Assembly: GCA_016784605.1 (NCBI GenBank) | Contig: JADHUI010000018.1 | Location: 1-54,622 of the forward strand | Reading direction: 5' to 3' | Source: Fidelibacterota bacterium | GTDB lineage: Bacteria; Fidelibacterota; Marinisomatia; Marinisomatales; UBA1611 | DNA length: 54,622 nt | Shown: positions 8,901 to 18,370 of the stretch, in pieces | How positions within the stretch are numbered: the first letter of the stretch is position 1 | Layout of the letters: each line of letters starts with the position of its first letter | Notes under the pieces: generated by a model | Seen by the model: the letters and a program-made list of their open reading frames with translations, nothing else | Databases searched by the model: none | What the model was told of the DNA's origin: nothing | Position numbers and translations under genes: made by a program

Positions 8901-9839
8901 ATGCGTATCATTTTTATGGGAAATCCTGCTTTTGCAATTCCATCATTAAAACGTCTTATGGAAAGTTCACATAATGTCGTTGCCGTAGTATCAAATCCTG
9001 AAAAACGCATGGGACGCGGAAAAACATTATCTCATACACCGATTGGTCAATTTGCTATTGAAAATAATTTAAACCTTATTCAAGCATCATCATTGTATGA
9101 TCCTGAATTACACTCTCAACTGTTAGAATTAAAAGCTGATTTAAATATTGTTGTTGCTTATCGGATTTTACCACAAAAATTGATTGAAATACCGAAAACT
9201 GGATCCGTGAATTTGCATGCATCTTTGCTACCAAAATACCGGGGTGCGGCACCCATTCAATGGGCATTAATGAATGGAGATCATGAAACGGGCATTTCTA
9301 CTTTTTTTATTGAAAAAAAAGTGGATACCGGTAAAATTATACATCAACAGAGTATTCCTATTGATACAAAGGATGACTATGACTCCCTTTCCATTAAACT
9401 TTCTGAATTAGGATCAAACTTATTACTTAAATCAATTGATGAAATAGAATCTGGAAAAAATATGGGTATAATTCAAGACCATTCACAGATGACAAGAGCT
9501 CCAAAGATTACGCGACAAATGACACAAATAATTTGGAATGAATCAGGGGAAAAAATCGCAAATTGGATACGTGGTTTATCGCCCAAGCCAGGTATGTTTA
9601 CACAATACAAAGGTAAACTGATTAGACTCTTTAATTGTGAATGGGTTAATGAAAGGAATAAAGAATTGAGTCCAGGTCACATTTATAATGTGGATAATGC
9701 CTTTATTGATGTTGTCACAGGCAATGGGTTATTGCGCATATATGAAGTACAGCTAGAAGGTAAACGTCGCATGACTATCCAAGATTTTCTTGCAGGGAAT
9801 AGGATTGAAAAAGGGGAATATTTGGGGGATTTATCTTGA
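8901..9839 (+). CDS. fmt: Methionyl-tRNA formyltransferase
   Basis: Transfers a formyl group from 10-formyl-tetrahydrofolate to initiator Met-tRNA. The N-terminal catalytic domain has MGNPAFAIPSL, the tRNA-contact loop NPEKRMGRGKTLSHTPIG, and the core NLHASLLPKYRGAAPIQWA, where Asn and His are catalytic. The C-terminal OB-like tRNA-binding domain runs from about residue 205. Length (312) is typical. The stop overlaps the TTG start of rsmB, giving tight translational coupling in the def-fmt-rsmB series. Confidence 0.97.
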   Translation: MRIIFMGNPAFAIPSLKRLMESSHNVVAVVSNPEKRMGRGKTLSHTPIGQFAIENNLNLIQASSLYDPELHSQLLELKADLNIVVAYRILPQKLIEIPKTGSVNLHASLLPKYRGAAPIQWALMNGDHETGISTFFIEKKVDTGKIIHQQSIPIDTKDDYDSLSIKLSELGSNLLLKSIDEIESGKNMGIIQDHSQMTRAPKITRQMTQIIWNESGEKIANWIRGLSPKPGMFTQYKGKLIRLFNCEWVNERNKELSPGHIYNVDNAFIDVVTGNGLLRIYEVQLEGKRRMTIQDFLAGNRIEKGEYLGDLS

Positions 9840-11131
9840 ACGCTCGAATGGCAACTCTACTGATATTGGCGTCATTTGATAAAACAGGGTTACAATTAAA
9901 GCACGTTCGGGATCAAATTTTTAAAACAAAAAAAGTATCATCTTCTGACCGCCAAAGAGCGACAGCATTGACAAATGATATAATAAGGTGGCTATCGGTT
10001 TTAGATTCAATGTTTACACCTTTTTTGAACTATCAAATAAAACGATTAGACCCAAAAGTAAAAGCCGCATTAAGAATGGGTGTATATGAAGGTGTTTTTG
10101 ATCAAGAAATCCCATCTTATGCGGCTATTCATTCTGCCGTTGAAACAATTAAATCTGCCAGCAATAAAAAAGCAGCAGGACTGGTGAATGCCGTTCTTAG
10201 AAAAACCATTAAACACCATCCAAAAAATTCATTCATTAAAGAAGCGTATGTTCAAAAAGCATTTCCCCAATGGTTGTCAAAAAAATGGATTCATCAGTTT
10301 GGTGAAAAAGATACAACCGATTTAAAAAATACCTTTATTAAACAACGGCCAATCATGATAAGAATTGATACTCATATTGAGAGTGTGTTTAATGAATTAA
10401 AGGAATTTGGTGCTATTTGGAAACCACTTGCCAAAATGGATAATATGGTTGAAATACAAAAGGGTGGGGGTATTCTAACCAAAACAAAATCATTTCAAGC
10501 AGGGGACTTTTCTATCCAAGACGCTGGGTCTGCGGCTGTTATATTATTGTTAAATCCAAAAGCGAACGAAACCATTTTAGATGTTTGTGGTGCTCCCGGA
10601 ACAAAATCATTTGCTATTGCACATCGGATGGGTGATAATGGAGAATTATTTGTTTTTGATTCTGATTCATCTAGGTTGAATATTGCAATAGAAGGGGCTA
10701 ATCGGTTTAATTTTAGCTCTATTAAATGGGAACAAAAAGACGCTACAACAGATACATATCCTATGGCAGACCGAATTTTAATCGATGCACCATGCACTGG
10801 CACGGGTGTTATTGGAAGAAAACCTGATTTAAAATGGAGACGACAAAAAAGTGATATTCTTGAAATGAATCTCATTCAAAAATCCATTTTAACCCATATG
10901 AGCCAATTTGTTAATCCGAATGGTATTATTGTTTATGCAACGTGTTCAATTGAACCAGAAGAAAATTGGGAAGTGGTGAATGAGTTCCTTATATTGAATG
11001 ATGATTTCAAAATTGAGTCTGCAAAACAATGGGTCCCAGATAGTTGGGTTGATGAAAATGGTTGTTTATTTACCTTTCCATCTAGACATAATACGGATGG
11101 TATTTTTGCTTGTCGGTTAAAACGAATATGA
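9836..11131 (+). CDS. rsmB: 16S rRNA m5C967 methyltransferase RsmB
   Basis: A 431-residue SAM-dependent RNA m5C methyltransferase. The N-terminal third is the NusB-like RNA-binding domain (with YAAIHSAVETIKS). The C-terminal Rossmann domain has the SAM loop DVCGAPGTKSFAIA, the conserved DAPCTGTGVIGRKPDLKWRR block (Cys320) and the second catalytic Cys370 in ATCSIEPEE. I accept the TTG start at 9836: a G-rich ribosome-binding site (9824-9829) sits 6-8 bases upstream and the codon overlaps the fmt stop. An ATG at 9848 is the alternative. Confidence 0.95.
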   Translation: MNARMATLLILASFDKTGLQLKHVRDQIFKTKKVSSSDRQRATALTNDIIRWLSVLDSMFTPFLNYQIKRLDPKVKAALRMGVYEGVFDQEIPSYAAIHSAVETIKSASNKKAAGLVNAVLRKTIKHHPKNSFIKEAYVQKAFPQWLSKKWIHQFGEKDTTDLKNTFIKQRPIMIRIDTHIESVFNELKEFGAIWKPLAKMDNMVEIQKGGGILTKTKSFQAGDFSIQDAGSAAVILLLNPKANETILDVCGAPGTKSFAIAHRMGDNGELFVFDSDSSRLNIAIEGANRFNFSSIKWEQKDATTDTYPMADRILIDAPCTGTGVIGRKPDLKWRRQKSDILEMNLIQKSILTHMSQFVNPNGIIVYATCSIEPEENWEVVNEFLILNDDFKIESAKQWVPDSWVDENGCLFTFPSRHNTDGIFACRLKRI

Positions 11132-11886
11132 AAAATATATTCTTCAAATCAATTATCATTTTTAGTGGTATCATTATAGTTGTTGTTATAATAATGGATT
11201 TTATCGTTATGCCATCCTATGTACGACATGATAAGGGACAATATCTCGTTAATGTAAAAAATAAGAATTTAAAGTATGCATTAAAAGTTTTGGAATCTGA
11301 AGGATTCAAAGGAGTCATCTCAGACACATTATATTCAGATCGTTATGATGCTGGGACTGTCATTGATCAGTATCCTCGTGAAAATACAAAAGTAAAAAAA
11401 GGACGTACTGTTCGCCTAAAAATTACTCAAAATGAAAAGTTAGTCCGTGTACCCTACTTAGTGGGACAAAGTTTGCGTAGTGCTGAGTTAGCTTTATTCC
11501 AATCAGGTTTGGCTATTGATACCGTTTATCAGGAATATAACTCAGATTATCCATCTGGGAATATTACTTGGCAGCAACCGAAAGGTGGTGACCGATTAAA
11601 AAAAGGATTGGGAGTCCATATTATGGTAAGCCAAGGTGTACCACCTAATTTTTTTCAAGTACCAAATCTTTATGGATTAAGTCAAAAAAGAGCTAAAGAA
11701 GAAATTGTGACTTCTGGTTTACGAGTCGGTTCAGTTAGTTATCGGCAAAATGAAGATTTAATTCCATATACTGTATTGGACCAATCTATTTCGGCTGGGA
11801 CCGTCCTTGAAAAACGCGCCATCATTAATATTACCGTAAGTATACTTGATTTGAATGATATATATAATCAGGTGATTGATAAGTGA
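11128..11886 (+). CDS. Membrane-anchored protein with PASTA domains
   Basis: About 252 residues, with an N-terminal membrane anchor (residues about 5-27) and three consecutive PASTA repeats outside. The repeats are recognisable from their endings: GTVIDQYPRENTKVKKGRTVRLKI, then GNITWQQPKGGDRLKKG, then YTVLDQSISAGTVLEKRA. PASTA repeats bind peptidoglycan fragments or act as spacers; there is no kinase or penicillin-binding domain here. The frame opens at a TTG (11110), but the ATG at 11128 overlaps the rsmB stop as ATGA and immediately precedes the anchor, so I use it. A role in cell-wall sensing is inference. Confidence 0.9.
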   Translation: MKNIFFKSIIIFSGIIIVVVIIMDFIVMPSYVRHDKGQYLVNVKNKNLKYALKVLESEGFKGVISDTLYSDRYDAGTVIDQYPRENTKVKKGRTVRLKITQNEKLVRVPYLVGQSLRSAELALFQSGLAIDTVYQEYNSDYPSGNITWQQPKGGDRLKKGLGVHIMVSQGVPPNFFQVPNLYGLSQKRAKEEIVTSGLRVGSVSYRQNEDLIPYTVLDQSISAGTVLEKRAIINITVSILDLNDIYNQVIDK

Positions 11887-12479
11887 AACCCATTCCAATG
11901 AGTGAGTATGCTCGAAAAGGAATTCACTTAATTTCATCCTTTATTCCATTATTTTATTTATGGTTTTCTCCAACAAAAGAGATCATTTTAAGTGGAATAG
12001 GCCTATTAATTCTTTTTTCTATTCTTTTGGAATATGGACGGAAACATTCAGAGTGGGGGAAAAGAATATTCAAGAATTATTTTAATTTTATGCTTAGACA
12101 ACATGAATCTAAAGGTGCTTTAACTGGGGCCAGTTGGGTTTTAATTGGCATGTTTATAACGATTTTACTCTTTCAAAAATTTATAGCCATTCTGGCTCTA
12201 TTGTTCATGGTTTTTGGGGATACATTCGCAGCATTAATTGGAAAAAAGTTCCCATTTGGTTTGGTAGGTGACAAAACGATATCAGGAATGATTGGCGGAA
12301 TAATTGTTATTTGTTTTGTGAGCTATTTATTTCGGGGATATGTTCCTTTTCTGCCTGCGGTCGGGGGCGCTATTGTTGCTATGATTGTTGAAATACTCCC
12401 GATACGATTAGATGATAATTTAACCATTCCATTGAGTGCAGGTTTAACGATTACCTTTTTAACGGGGGGATTTGTATGA
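11883..12479 (+). CDS. SEC59/DGK1/VTE5-like CTP-dependent lipid kinase (membrane)
   Basis: A 198-residue polytopic protein with about six membrane helices. The start YARKGIHLISSFIPL, the internal MVFGDTFAALIGKKFPFG, and the DKTISGMIGG segment match the dolichol kinase/phytol kinase/CTP-dependent diacylglycerol kinase family, which phosphorylates polyprenols or diacylglycerol with CTP. Which lipid is used cannot be decided. The GTG start at 11883 overlaps the previous stop as GTGA, and the end overlaps the next gene, so it is translationally coupled. Plausible substrates include isoprenoid alcohols or diacylglycerol. Confidence 0.75.
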   Translation: MKPIPMSEYARKGIHLISSFIPLFYLWFSPTKEIILSGIGLLILFSILLEYGRKHSEWGKRIFKNYFNFMLRQHESKGALTGASWVLIGMFITILLFQKFIAILALLFMVFGDTFAALIGKKFPFGLVGDKTISGMIGGIIVICFVSYLFRGYVPFLPAVGGAIVAMIVEILPIRLDDNLTIPLSAGLTITFLTGGFV

Positions 12480-14530
12480 CATTTTTGTCTCCCTCTGTTT
12501 TATTTGCTTTAGCAGCTGTATCAATTCCGCTTATTATTCATCTATTCAGCAAATTTAGAACTCAAAAAATTGATTTTAGTACAATCAGCTTTATTCAAGA
12601 TTTAGAGCATGAAACAATTCGCAACATTAAAATCAAACAATGGATAATATTACTATTAAGAATGGTAATTGTTTTAGCATTAGTCCTATTATTCTCACGT
12701 CCAGTCATGGAAGGGTTTATACCCGGATGGATGGGAGCCGAACTGGAATCGAGAATAGTAGTCGTTGTTGATAATTCTGCAAGTATGTCAGCTCTCATTG
12801 ATGGAGAATCTCGCCTGTCAAGATCGAAAAAATCGATGATTGATATCGTTTCTATATTTGGGGATAATTCTCTTTTTGATATATACCAAACAAACCCACC
12901 CAAAAAAGTGTATTCAGGCCCCATCGATTTACCTGTTATTAGACCCATAATCCATGCAATACCCGTAACAGCTTCAAATGATCATCTTTGGGCATTTATT
13001 GATTCAACGATTGCATCGATCGAATCAACCGAGCCTAATAAAGAATGTATTATTTTCAGTGATTTTCAAACATGGCCGGATTCTATTCGATCCAAGGCTA
13101 ATCAAGGGCAATCCTGGCGATATTATTTAGTTTCTCAAGGACAAATACAAGACAACTTATCTATCTTAGATGTTCAATCAGTTAGCCGCGTAAAAACAAA
13201 AAATCAATTATTAAAATTGAATACACGTATATTGAATAATGGGTTAATACCCAAAGCAAATATCCCGATAGAATTACTTTTCGACGACCATCGAGTAGGG
13301 CAAGTCGTGACTGAGTTTTCTCCGGGAACATCCAAAGATTTTTTATTTCAGGCTTTCCCTACAAGTGATAATCTTGTTAAGGGGACAATTCAGTTACCAA
13401 AAGATGATTTTGAACTGGATAATGAAATTGTTATTAATTTGCCCATTACTTCTCAAATAAAATGTGCCATATTTAGTCGATCTTCTGATAATATTTTTAT
13501 GTTGGAAACAGCCTTACGATCAATCAATGAAAAGGAAGAATTCCTATCGATTGAAACAAGAATTCAGACAGAGTTAAATCGACTATTCCTTGATGATATT
13601 GATGTGGCGCTTTTCCATAATGTAGGTGTGTTGTCAGAGCAAAGTATCACTGAATTAAAGGCATTTCAAAAAAAAGGGGGTGGAATTATTTGGTTTGGAG
13701 GCGGTTTAAGTAATCAACCAAAAAATATCCATGACATTGGAATACCCACCATTAAAAATGTGGTTGAATCTAAAACAGGATTCTTCAAAGCTCAGAAGGG
13801 TGAACATTTCAATCAATTATTTGAAAATTTAAATGTACGTCATATCGATAGAGAATTGCCTGAAATATTCAAATATGCAAAAATAAATCCATCACATTTA
13901 AATCAGGTATTATTAAGCTTGAATAATGGTGACCCACTGTTAATTGAAAAAAAGGTTGGCTCTGGGCATTTGTTTTATTTTGCTTCCCAAATCGATTTAC
14001 GTTGGAATGATCTACCCATGAGGGGTGCATTTATACCAATGCTTCATCAATTATTGCTTACAGCTGGAACAGATGAATTGAATTCAGACCCTGTTTGGAT
14101 TGATGAATCAAAGTGGGTTGCATTAAACCATGAATTGTTAAATCATGAATGGGAGTTGGTGCTCCCAAGTGGGTCTAAAGAAAAATTAATTCCTGATTTC
14201 CAACAAAAAGGATTACTCATTTCAAATACGAATAAATTGGGCGCTTATACCCTATTTTCTAATGGTGTTCCCTATACATCTTTTTCCACCATTCTTCACC
14301 CGAGTGAAATACCCGCTGATCCTATTATGAAAGCAGAATTATTGTCTATCTTCCCAGATGAAAGTGCTAAGTATTTGGAGAATTCTGTCGAATTTACTCA
14401 ATCGTTTAACGAAGCAAGACATGGGAAATCCCTATGGAAAACATTTCTCTTTATTGCTCTTTTAGCTATGATTGGAGAAACAATCCTTAGCCGAGGAACC
14501 GGTGAAACAATAAAAAGGAGTCAAGATTGA
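12476..14530 (+). CDS. BatA-like protein with von Willebrand A domain
   Basis: 684 residues. The N-terminus (LSPSVLFALAAVSIPLIIHLF) is the BatA/aerotolerance-regulator N-terminal helix domain. A second hydrophobic helix at about 58-80 follows, then a von Willebrand A domain with an intact MIDAS start at Asp99 (VVVVDNSASMS, pattern DxSxS). The middle contains a CARF-like/glutamine-amidotransferase-like region (GGGIIWFGGGL), and a last membrane helix lies near residue 660. Proteins of this shape are common in Bacteroidota-related bacteria near MoxR or BatB genes, but no MoxR ATPase is present here. Function is unknown. Confidence 0.75.
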   Translation: MTFLSPSVLFALAAVSIPLIIHLFSKFRTQKIDFSTISFIQDLEHETIRNIKIKQWIILLLRMVIVLALVLLFSRPVMEGFIPGWMGAELESRIVVVVDNSASMSALIDGESRLSRSKKSMIDIVSIFGDNSLFDIYQTNPPKKVYSGPIDLPVIRPIIHAIPVTASNDHLWAFIDSTIASIESTEPNKECIIFSDFQTWPDSIRSKANQGQSWRYYLVSQGQIQDNLSILDVQSVSRVKTKNQLLKLNTRILNNGLIPKANIPIELLFDDHRVGQVVTEFSPGTSKDFLFQAFPTSDNLVKGTIQLPKDDFELDNEIVINLPITSQIKCAIFSRSSDNIFMLETALRSINEKEEFLSIETRIQTELNRLFLDDIDVALFHNVGVLSEQSITELKAFQKKGGGIIWFGGGLSNQPKNIHDIGIPTIKNVVESKTGFFKAQKGEHFNQLFENLNVRHIDRELPEIFKYAKINPSHLNQVLLSLNNGDPLLIEKKVGSGHLFYFASQIDLRWNDLPMRGAFIPMLHQLLLTAGTDELNSDPVWIDESKWVALNHELLNHEWELVLPSGSKEKLIPDFQQKGLLISNTNKLGAYTLFSNGVPYTSFSTILHPSEIPADPIMKAELLSIFPDESAKYLENSVEFTQSFNEARHGKSLWKTFLFIALLAMIGETILSRGTGETIKRSQD

Positions 14531-15798
14531 TCCGAGGGATAGATACTGTTATAAAAGAAAAAGTTCTTTTAGTGGGTACGCTAACACGCGGGATGGATGA
14601 ATCGGACTTATCGGACCATTTGGATGAATTGGAATTATTAGCTGATACGGCTGGCGCGGAAGTTGTGGGGCGAGTAACACAAAAAATCTCCAAAATCAAT
14701 CCGGCCTTTTTTATTGGAAAAGGGAAAGCTGAAGAAGTATTATCTCAAGCAGAAGCTCTTGATGTTAGTTTACTTGTATTTGACGATGAGTTATCTCCAG
14801 CTCAAATAAAAAATTATCATAAAATTGCCAAAGATTTAAAAGTGATAGACCGTAGTGCACTTATTTTGGATATTTTTCAAAAACACGCCAAAACACGGGA
14901 AGCACGCACTCAAGTGGATTTAGCTTACTTCGAGTATTTATTGCCACGATTAACGCGTCAATGGACGCATTTAGAGCGCCAAATGGGTGGTATTGGTACA
15001 AGAGCCGGAATGGGGGAAACGCAGATTGAAATTGATAGGCGACTTATTCGTGAACGAATTTCTCGATTAAAAAAAGATTTACAGAAAATAGAGAAAGAAC
15101 GGCAAACACAAAGTAAGAAACGAGCAGAAGAATTCAGATGTGCTCTTGTGGGTTATACAAATGCGGGGAAGTCAACTTTATTCAATGCATTAACAGGTTC
15201 TAAAGTTTATATCCAGGATCAGCTTTTTGCAACATTAGATACAACTATTCGCCATCTAGACGTAAGTGATTCTCATAAAGTATTATTAAGTGATACGGTT
15301 GGATTTATACGAAAATTACCTCACCATTTAGTCGCATCCTTCAGAAGTACATTAAAAGAAGTCATTGAAGCAGATTTACTTTTAATTATTTTGGATATGT
15401 CATCGCCGCAAATATTAGAACATGCTGAAACAATCGAAAGTGTATTGAAAGATTTAAATGCCCAAAATATTCCAACATTATTTGTTTTGAATAAAGTTGA
15501 TTTGTTTTCTGATGATAATCGGGTTTTGAAATTGCAGCGACGTTTTCCACATTCAGTCATGATTTCTGCTAAAAATCATTTAAGATTATCCGAACTCAAA
15601 AAGCGAATTATTCGATTAATGGAAAAAGAATATGAAACGATTGATCTTTCATTCTCATTTGATGAAGGTAAAATGATAGCTCGTGCACAAGAAGGGGTAG
15701 AAGTGTTAGAACGAGAATGGACAGAAGATGGTTTACAATTGCGCATCCGTGGACATCGAACTCGCATTGAAAAATTATTAAAAAATAAAGTACAGTAA
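14527..15798 (+). CDS. hflX: Ribosome-associated GTPase HflX
   Basis: A 423-residue GTPase that splits or rescues stalled ribosomes. The N-terminal HflX domain contains DELSPAQIKNYHKI and the signature LPRLTRQWTHLERQMGGIGT. The G domain has the P-loop GYTNAGKS (209-216), DTVGF (from 256) and NKVD (from 322). The start is a TTG at 14527 overlapping the previous stop, with GGAG at 14517-14520 as ribosome-binding site; the next ATG (14593) would cut the N-terminus. It ends the housekeeping run and meets the convergent SDR gene with only 1 base between, so no room for a separate terminator. Confidence 0.95.
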   Translation: MIRGIDTVIKEKVLLVGTLTRGMDESDLSDHLDELELLADTAGAEVVGRVTQKISKINPAFFIGKGKAEEVLSQAEALDVSLLVFDDELSPAQIKNYHKIAKDLKVIDRSALILDIFQKHAKTREARTQVDLAYFEYLLPRLTRQWTHLERQMGGIGTRAGMGETQIEIDRRLIRERISRLKKDLQKIEKERQTQSKKRAEEFRCALVGYTNAGKSTLFNALTGSKVYIQDQLFATLDTTIRHLDVSDSHKVLLSDTVGFIRKLPHHLVASFRSTLKEVIEADLLLIILDMSSPQILEHAETIESVLKDLNAQNIPTLFVLNKVDLFSDDNRVLKLQRRFPHSVMISAKNHLRLSELKKRIIRLMEKEYETIDLSFSFDEGKMIARAQEGVEVLEREWTEDGLQLRIRGHRTRIEKLLKNKVQ

Positions 15799-15799
15799 T

Positions 15800-16603
15800 T
15801 TATTCTTGATCGTGAGTTACTTGTCGCATTTTACGGTTTAAGTACCAAGGGAAAAAAAGTTTGACAAATGGAATTAGGCTCAGTTTCCACGGCAAATAAA
15901 CGGTACGCTTTTTCTTCTGGATTCCATTTATAATACCTTCAACACATTCTTCAACACTAATGGATTCCTTACTATGATCCTTTTTGTTCTCCCTTATTTG
16001 AGTCCCATCAGGACCAAAAGCATTGCTACGTAAATTGGTTCCACGAATCCAACCAAGAATAATATCCATAAATTGAACAGAATCACCCATTTCACATTCA
16101 AGGGAATCTGTGAGTCCTTTTAATGCATGTTTTGAAGCCGCATAGCCGGTATGATTTGGGAAACCCATAATCGCTTGTCCTGTAGAAACTGAAATGATGA
16201 GTCCATGGGAGTCTTTTAAAAAGGGGAGAGCCGGATGAATTGTATTTAATGCACCATGATAATTCGTATCCATTAAATCTTTAAAAAATTGAACATCCTG
16301 AATTTCATTGAATGGAGCCCACATGCTAATACCAGCATTAAGAATTAAAATATCTAAACTCCCAAAGGATTCAATTCCTTTTGCTACTAATTGTTTGCAA
16401 TCTGCCGGGCGAGTGATATCCGTTTTAACGGCAACACATTGCCCACCTTTATTAATAATATCGTTTTTAACATTTTCAAGTTTAGCTTCTGATCGCGCAC
16501 CCATGATTATTTTAGCCCCTAAATCAGCACATTTCTTAGCTAATAGTTCACCAATTCCAGATGAAGCACCTGTAATAAGGATGGTTTTGTTCTTTATATT
16601 CAT
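15800..16603 (-). CDS. SDR reductase resembling acyl/alkyl-DHAP reductase (DHRS7B-like)
   Basis: A 267-residue short-chain dehydrogenase with the NADP-type glycine motif TGASSGIG (11-18), NAG (89-91), catalytic Ser140, Tyr154 and Lys158 (YAASK). The C-terminal third (GTNLRSNAFGPDG, 188-200, then a basic stretch and a hydrophobic segment LIPFVKLFFPWYL) resembles animal DHRS7B/PexRAP, which reduces alkyl- or acyl-dihydroxyacetone phosphate. That comparison is from memory. It lies 12 bases downstream of the AGPS-like gene and is last in the operon, exactly the enzyme needed after AGPS. A generic SDR activity cannot be excluded. Confidence 0.8.
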   Translation of the reverse strand: MNIKNKTILITGASSGIGELLAKKCADLGAKIIMGARSEAKLENVKNDIINKGGQCVAVKTDITRPADCKQLVAKGIESFGSLDILILNAGISMWAPFNEIQDVQFFKDLMDTNYHGALNTIHPALPFLKDSHGLIISVSTGQAIMGFPNHTGYAASKHALKGLTDSLECEMGDSVQFMDIILGWIRGTNLRSNAFGPDGTQIRENKKDHSKESISVEECVEGIINGIQKKKRTVYLPWKLSLIPFVKLFFPWYLNRKMRQVTHDQE

Positions 16604-16615
16604 GAGCTCTTATAA

Positions 16616-18370
16616 TTAATCTGCGAAGACATTATTCTTAATCCCAAAAATATTATCGGGATCGATTGAATCTTTCACATTCTTGATCATATCAATACTG
16701 GAATCTGATAAGGTGTCTTTCATAAAATCTTTTCTTAATTTTCCAACACCATGATGATGGGAAATAGATCCGCCATTATCCATAATTGATTGGCGTATTT
16801 TATGCTCAATTTCACCAAAGAGTGCTTCTGCATGATCGATTCCTTTGATGTACAGCCCAAACATAAAATATATTGCTACTCCTGTGTGATAAATTTGTGG
16901 AATACGATAGGACATATAAGGAATTCCAGGGATAGAGTGTTTCTCGTGCAAATCGTATAAAGTTTTCGTTGCTTCATCGCAAACTTTTTGAATGTTAGAC
17001 CAAGGGACGGATGTTTCCATTGTTTCACCAATTACATGGAAATCGGTTAAAAAATCCCGCACATAGGCAATGGCATAGGTGAGCATATAACCTCGTTTTC
17101 CATTCTCAGCCCCACCAGCTAATCCGGAATGTTTTACCGCCAATGCATTTAAATTCTTTTCTTGATAAGCCACTTCATTTGCATCGCCTTCCATAACGAA
17201 TGTTGCAGCACACATTTTATGTGGATCAAATCCTTTAATATTGAGTACGAAAAATTTCTTTATATCGTCCAATATTTTCGAAAATCCCGTCGATTTAGGC
17301 TTTAAAGCTTGCCCGAATCTAAATTGAATATTATCCACTAAACGCGCGCTTGCGGGTATATAATTAGTTTGGGATAATTCATGCAAAAATTGTACACCGT
17401 TTTCCCAAGCAGGAAAAACGGCTGAACCATATTTTTGAACTTCAGGTTTTTCATGGATTTTGACGATGGCTTTTGTAATAATCCCAAGATTCCCTTCATT
17501 GCCGTAAATGAAATTTTCAGGTCGCATGCCAATCGAAGCCCGAACAATAGGGGAAACTTGATCAATTACCCCAGTGGGTGTAATCATGGTCACATTTTTT
17601 ACAATATCTTCAATATTCCCGTATCGGTTTTTTTTCATCCCACTGGCATGGGTTGCAATCCAGCCGCCCAAGGTGGATAATTCAACACTGTCCGGTTCAT
17701 GGCCAACCATATAACCTAATTTCCCTAATTCATCTTCCATATACGTTCCAGTAATACCCGCTTGAATACAGGCACGACGGTCTTCTTGATTTACCCATTC
17801 AATTTTATCCATTCGCCTCATATCCACAGCAACTATCATACGTGTTTCATTTTCAGGAAGCTTTAGAGCACTGCTTACACTTGTGCCTCCGCCATAAGGA
17901 ATGATACAAACATCGTGCTTAGAAGCATACTGAATAATTTGTTGAACTTCGTCCTCCGACTCAGGGTAGAAAACCAAATCTACCGTATGATCAATTTTAT
18001 CATACAAAACTTTATATACTTCTTCAGATGTCGTTTGTCCATGACTATGAATTAATCTGTCATCATTCGCACCCGTAAATCGATCTGAATCAAAATTTGC
18101 TTTTATATCATTAAGAAAAGGTTCATTCATTGTTGGTTCAGAAACAGGTTTATCTTCTACTTGTGGGAGTAAATCGTTAGGATCAATTTTAAATCCTAAC
18201 ACTTCTTCGACGTAAGGGATCAAGTCGGGCATAGGTGTTCCACATAAATCATAACGATTTCCAAACATCGTAACAGATCGATCATCGTTAAGGGTGAACC
18301 CAGAATCTTTATATCCCCATTTATGGCCAAAAGAAATATCATCATTAGCAAAAAACTTTTTACGAGACAT
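16616..18370 (-). CDS. Alkyldihydroxyacetonephosphate synthase (AGPS)-like FAD enzyme
   Basis: A 584-residue VAO-family flavoenzyme. It contains the FAD-binding loop IIPYGGGTSVSSAL, then VGHEPDSVELSTLGGW, ASGMKKNRYGNIED and the AGPS-specific C-terminus NGGSISHHHGVGKLRKDFM. The His triplet (about 538-540), the Tyr in AIYFMF (about 501), the Arg in RGYMLTYAIAYVRD and the Arg in ARLVDN all match residues known to matter in animal AGPS. AGPS swaps the acyl group of acyl-DHAP for a fatty alcohol, making the ether bond. I use the ATG at 18370, with GGAGA upstream, rather than the TTG at 18385. It overlaps the acyltransferase gene by 11 bases. Confidence 0.88.
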   Translation of the reverse strand: MSRKKFFANDDISFGHKWGYKDSGFTLNDDRSVTMFGNRYDLCGTPMPDLIPYVEEVLGFKIDPNDLLPQVEDKPVSEPTMNEPFLNDIKANFDSDRFTGANDDRLIHSHGQTTSEEVYKVLYDKIDHTVDLVFYPESEDEVQQIIQYASKHDVCIIPYGGGTSVSSALKLPENETRMIVAVDMRRMDKIEWVNQEDRRACIQAGITGTYMEDELGKLGYMVGHEPDSVELSTLGGWIATHASGMKKNRYGNIEDIVKNVTMITPTGVIDQVSPIVRASIGMRPENFIYGNEGNLGIITKAIVKIHEKPEVQKYGSAVFPAWENGVQFLHELSQTNYIPASARLVDNIQFRFGQALKPKSTGFSKILDDIKKFFVLNIKGFDPHKMCAATFVMEGDANEVAYQEKNLNALAVKHSGLAGGAENGKRGYMLTYAIAYVRDFLTDFHVIGETMETSVPWSNIQKVCDEATKTLYDLHEKHSIPGIPYMSYRIPQIYHTGVAIYFMFGLYIKGIDHAEALFGEIEHKIRQSIMDNGGSISHHHGVGKLRKDFMKDTLSDSSIDMIKNVKDSIDPDNIFGIKNNVFAD

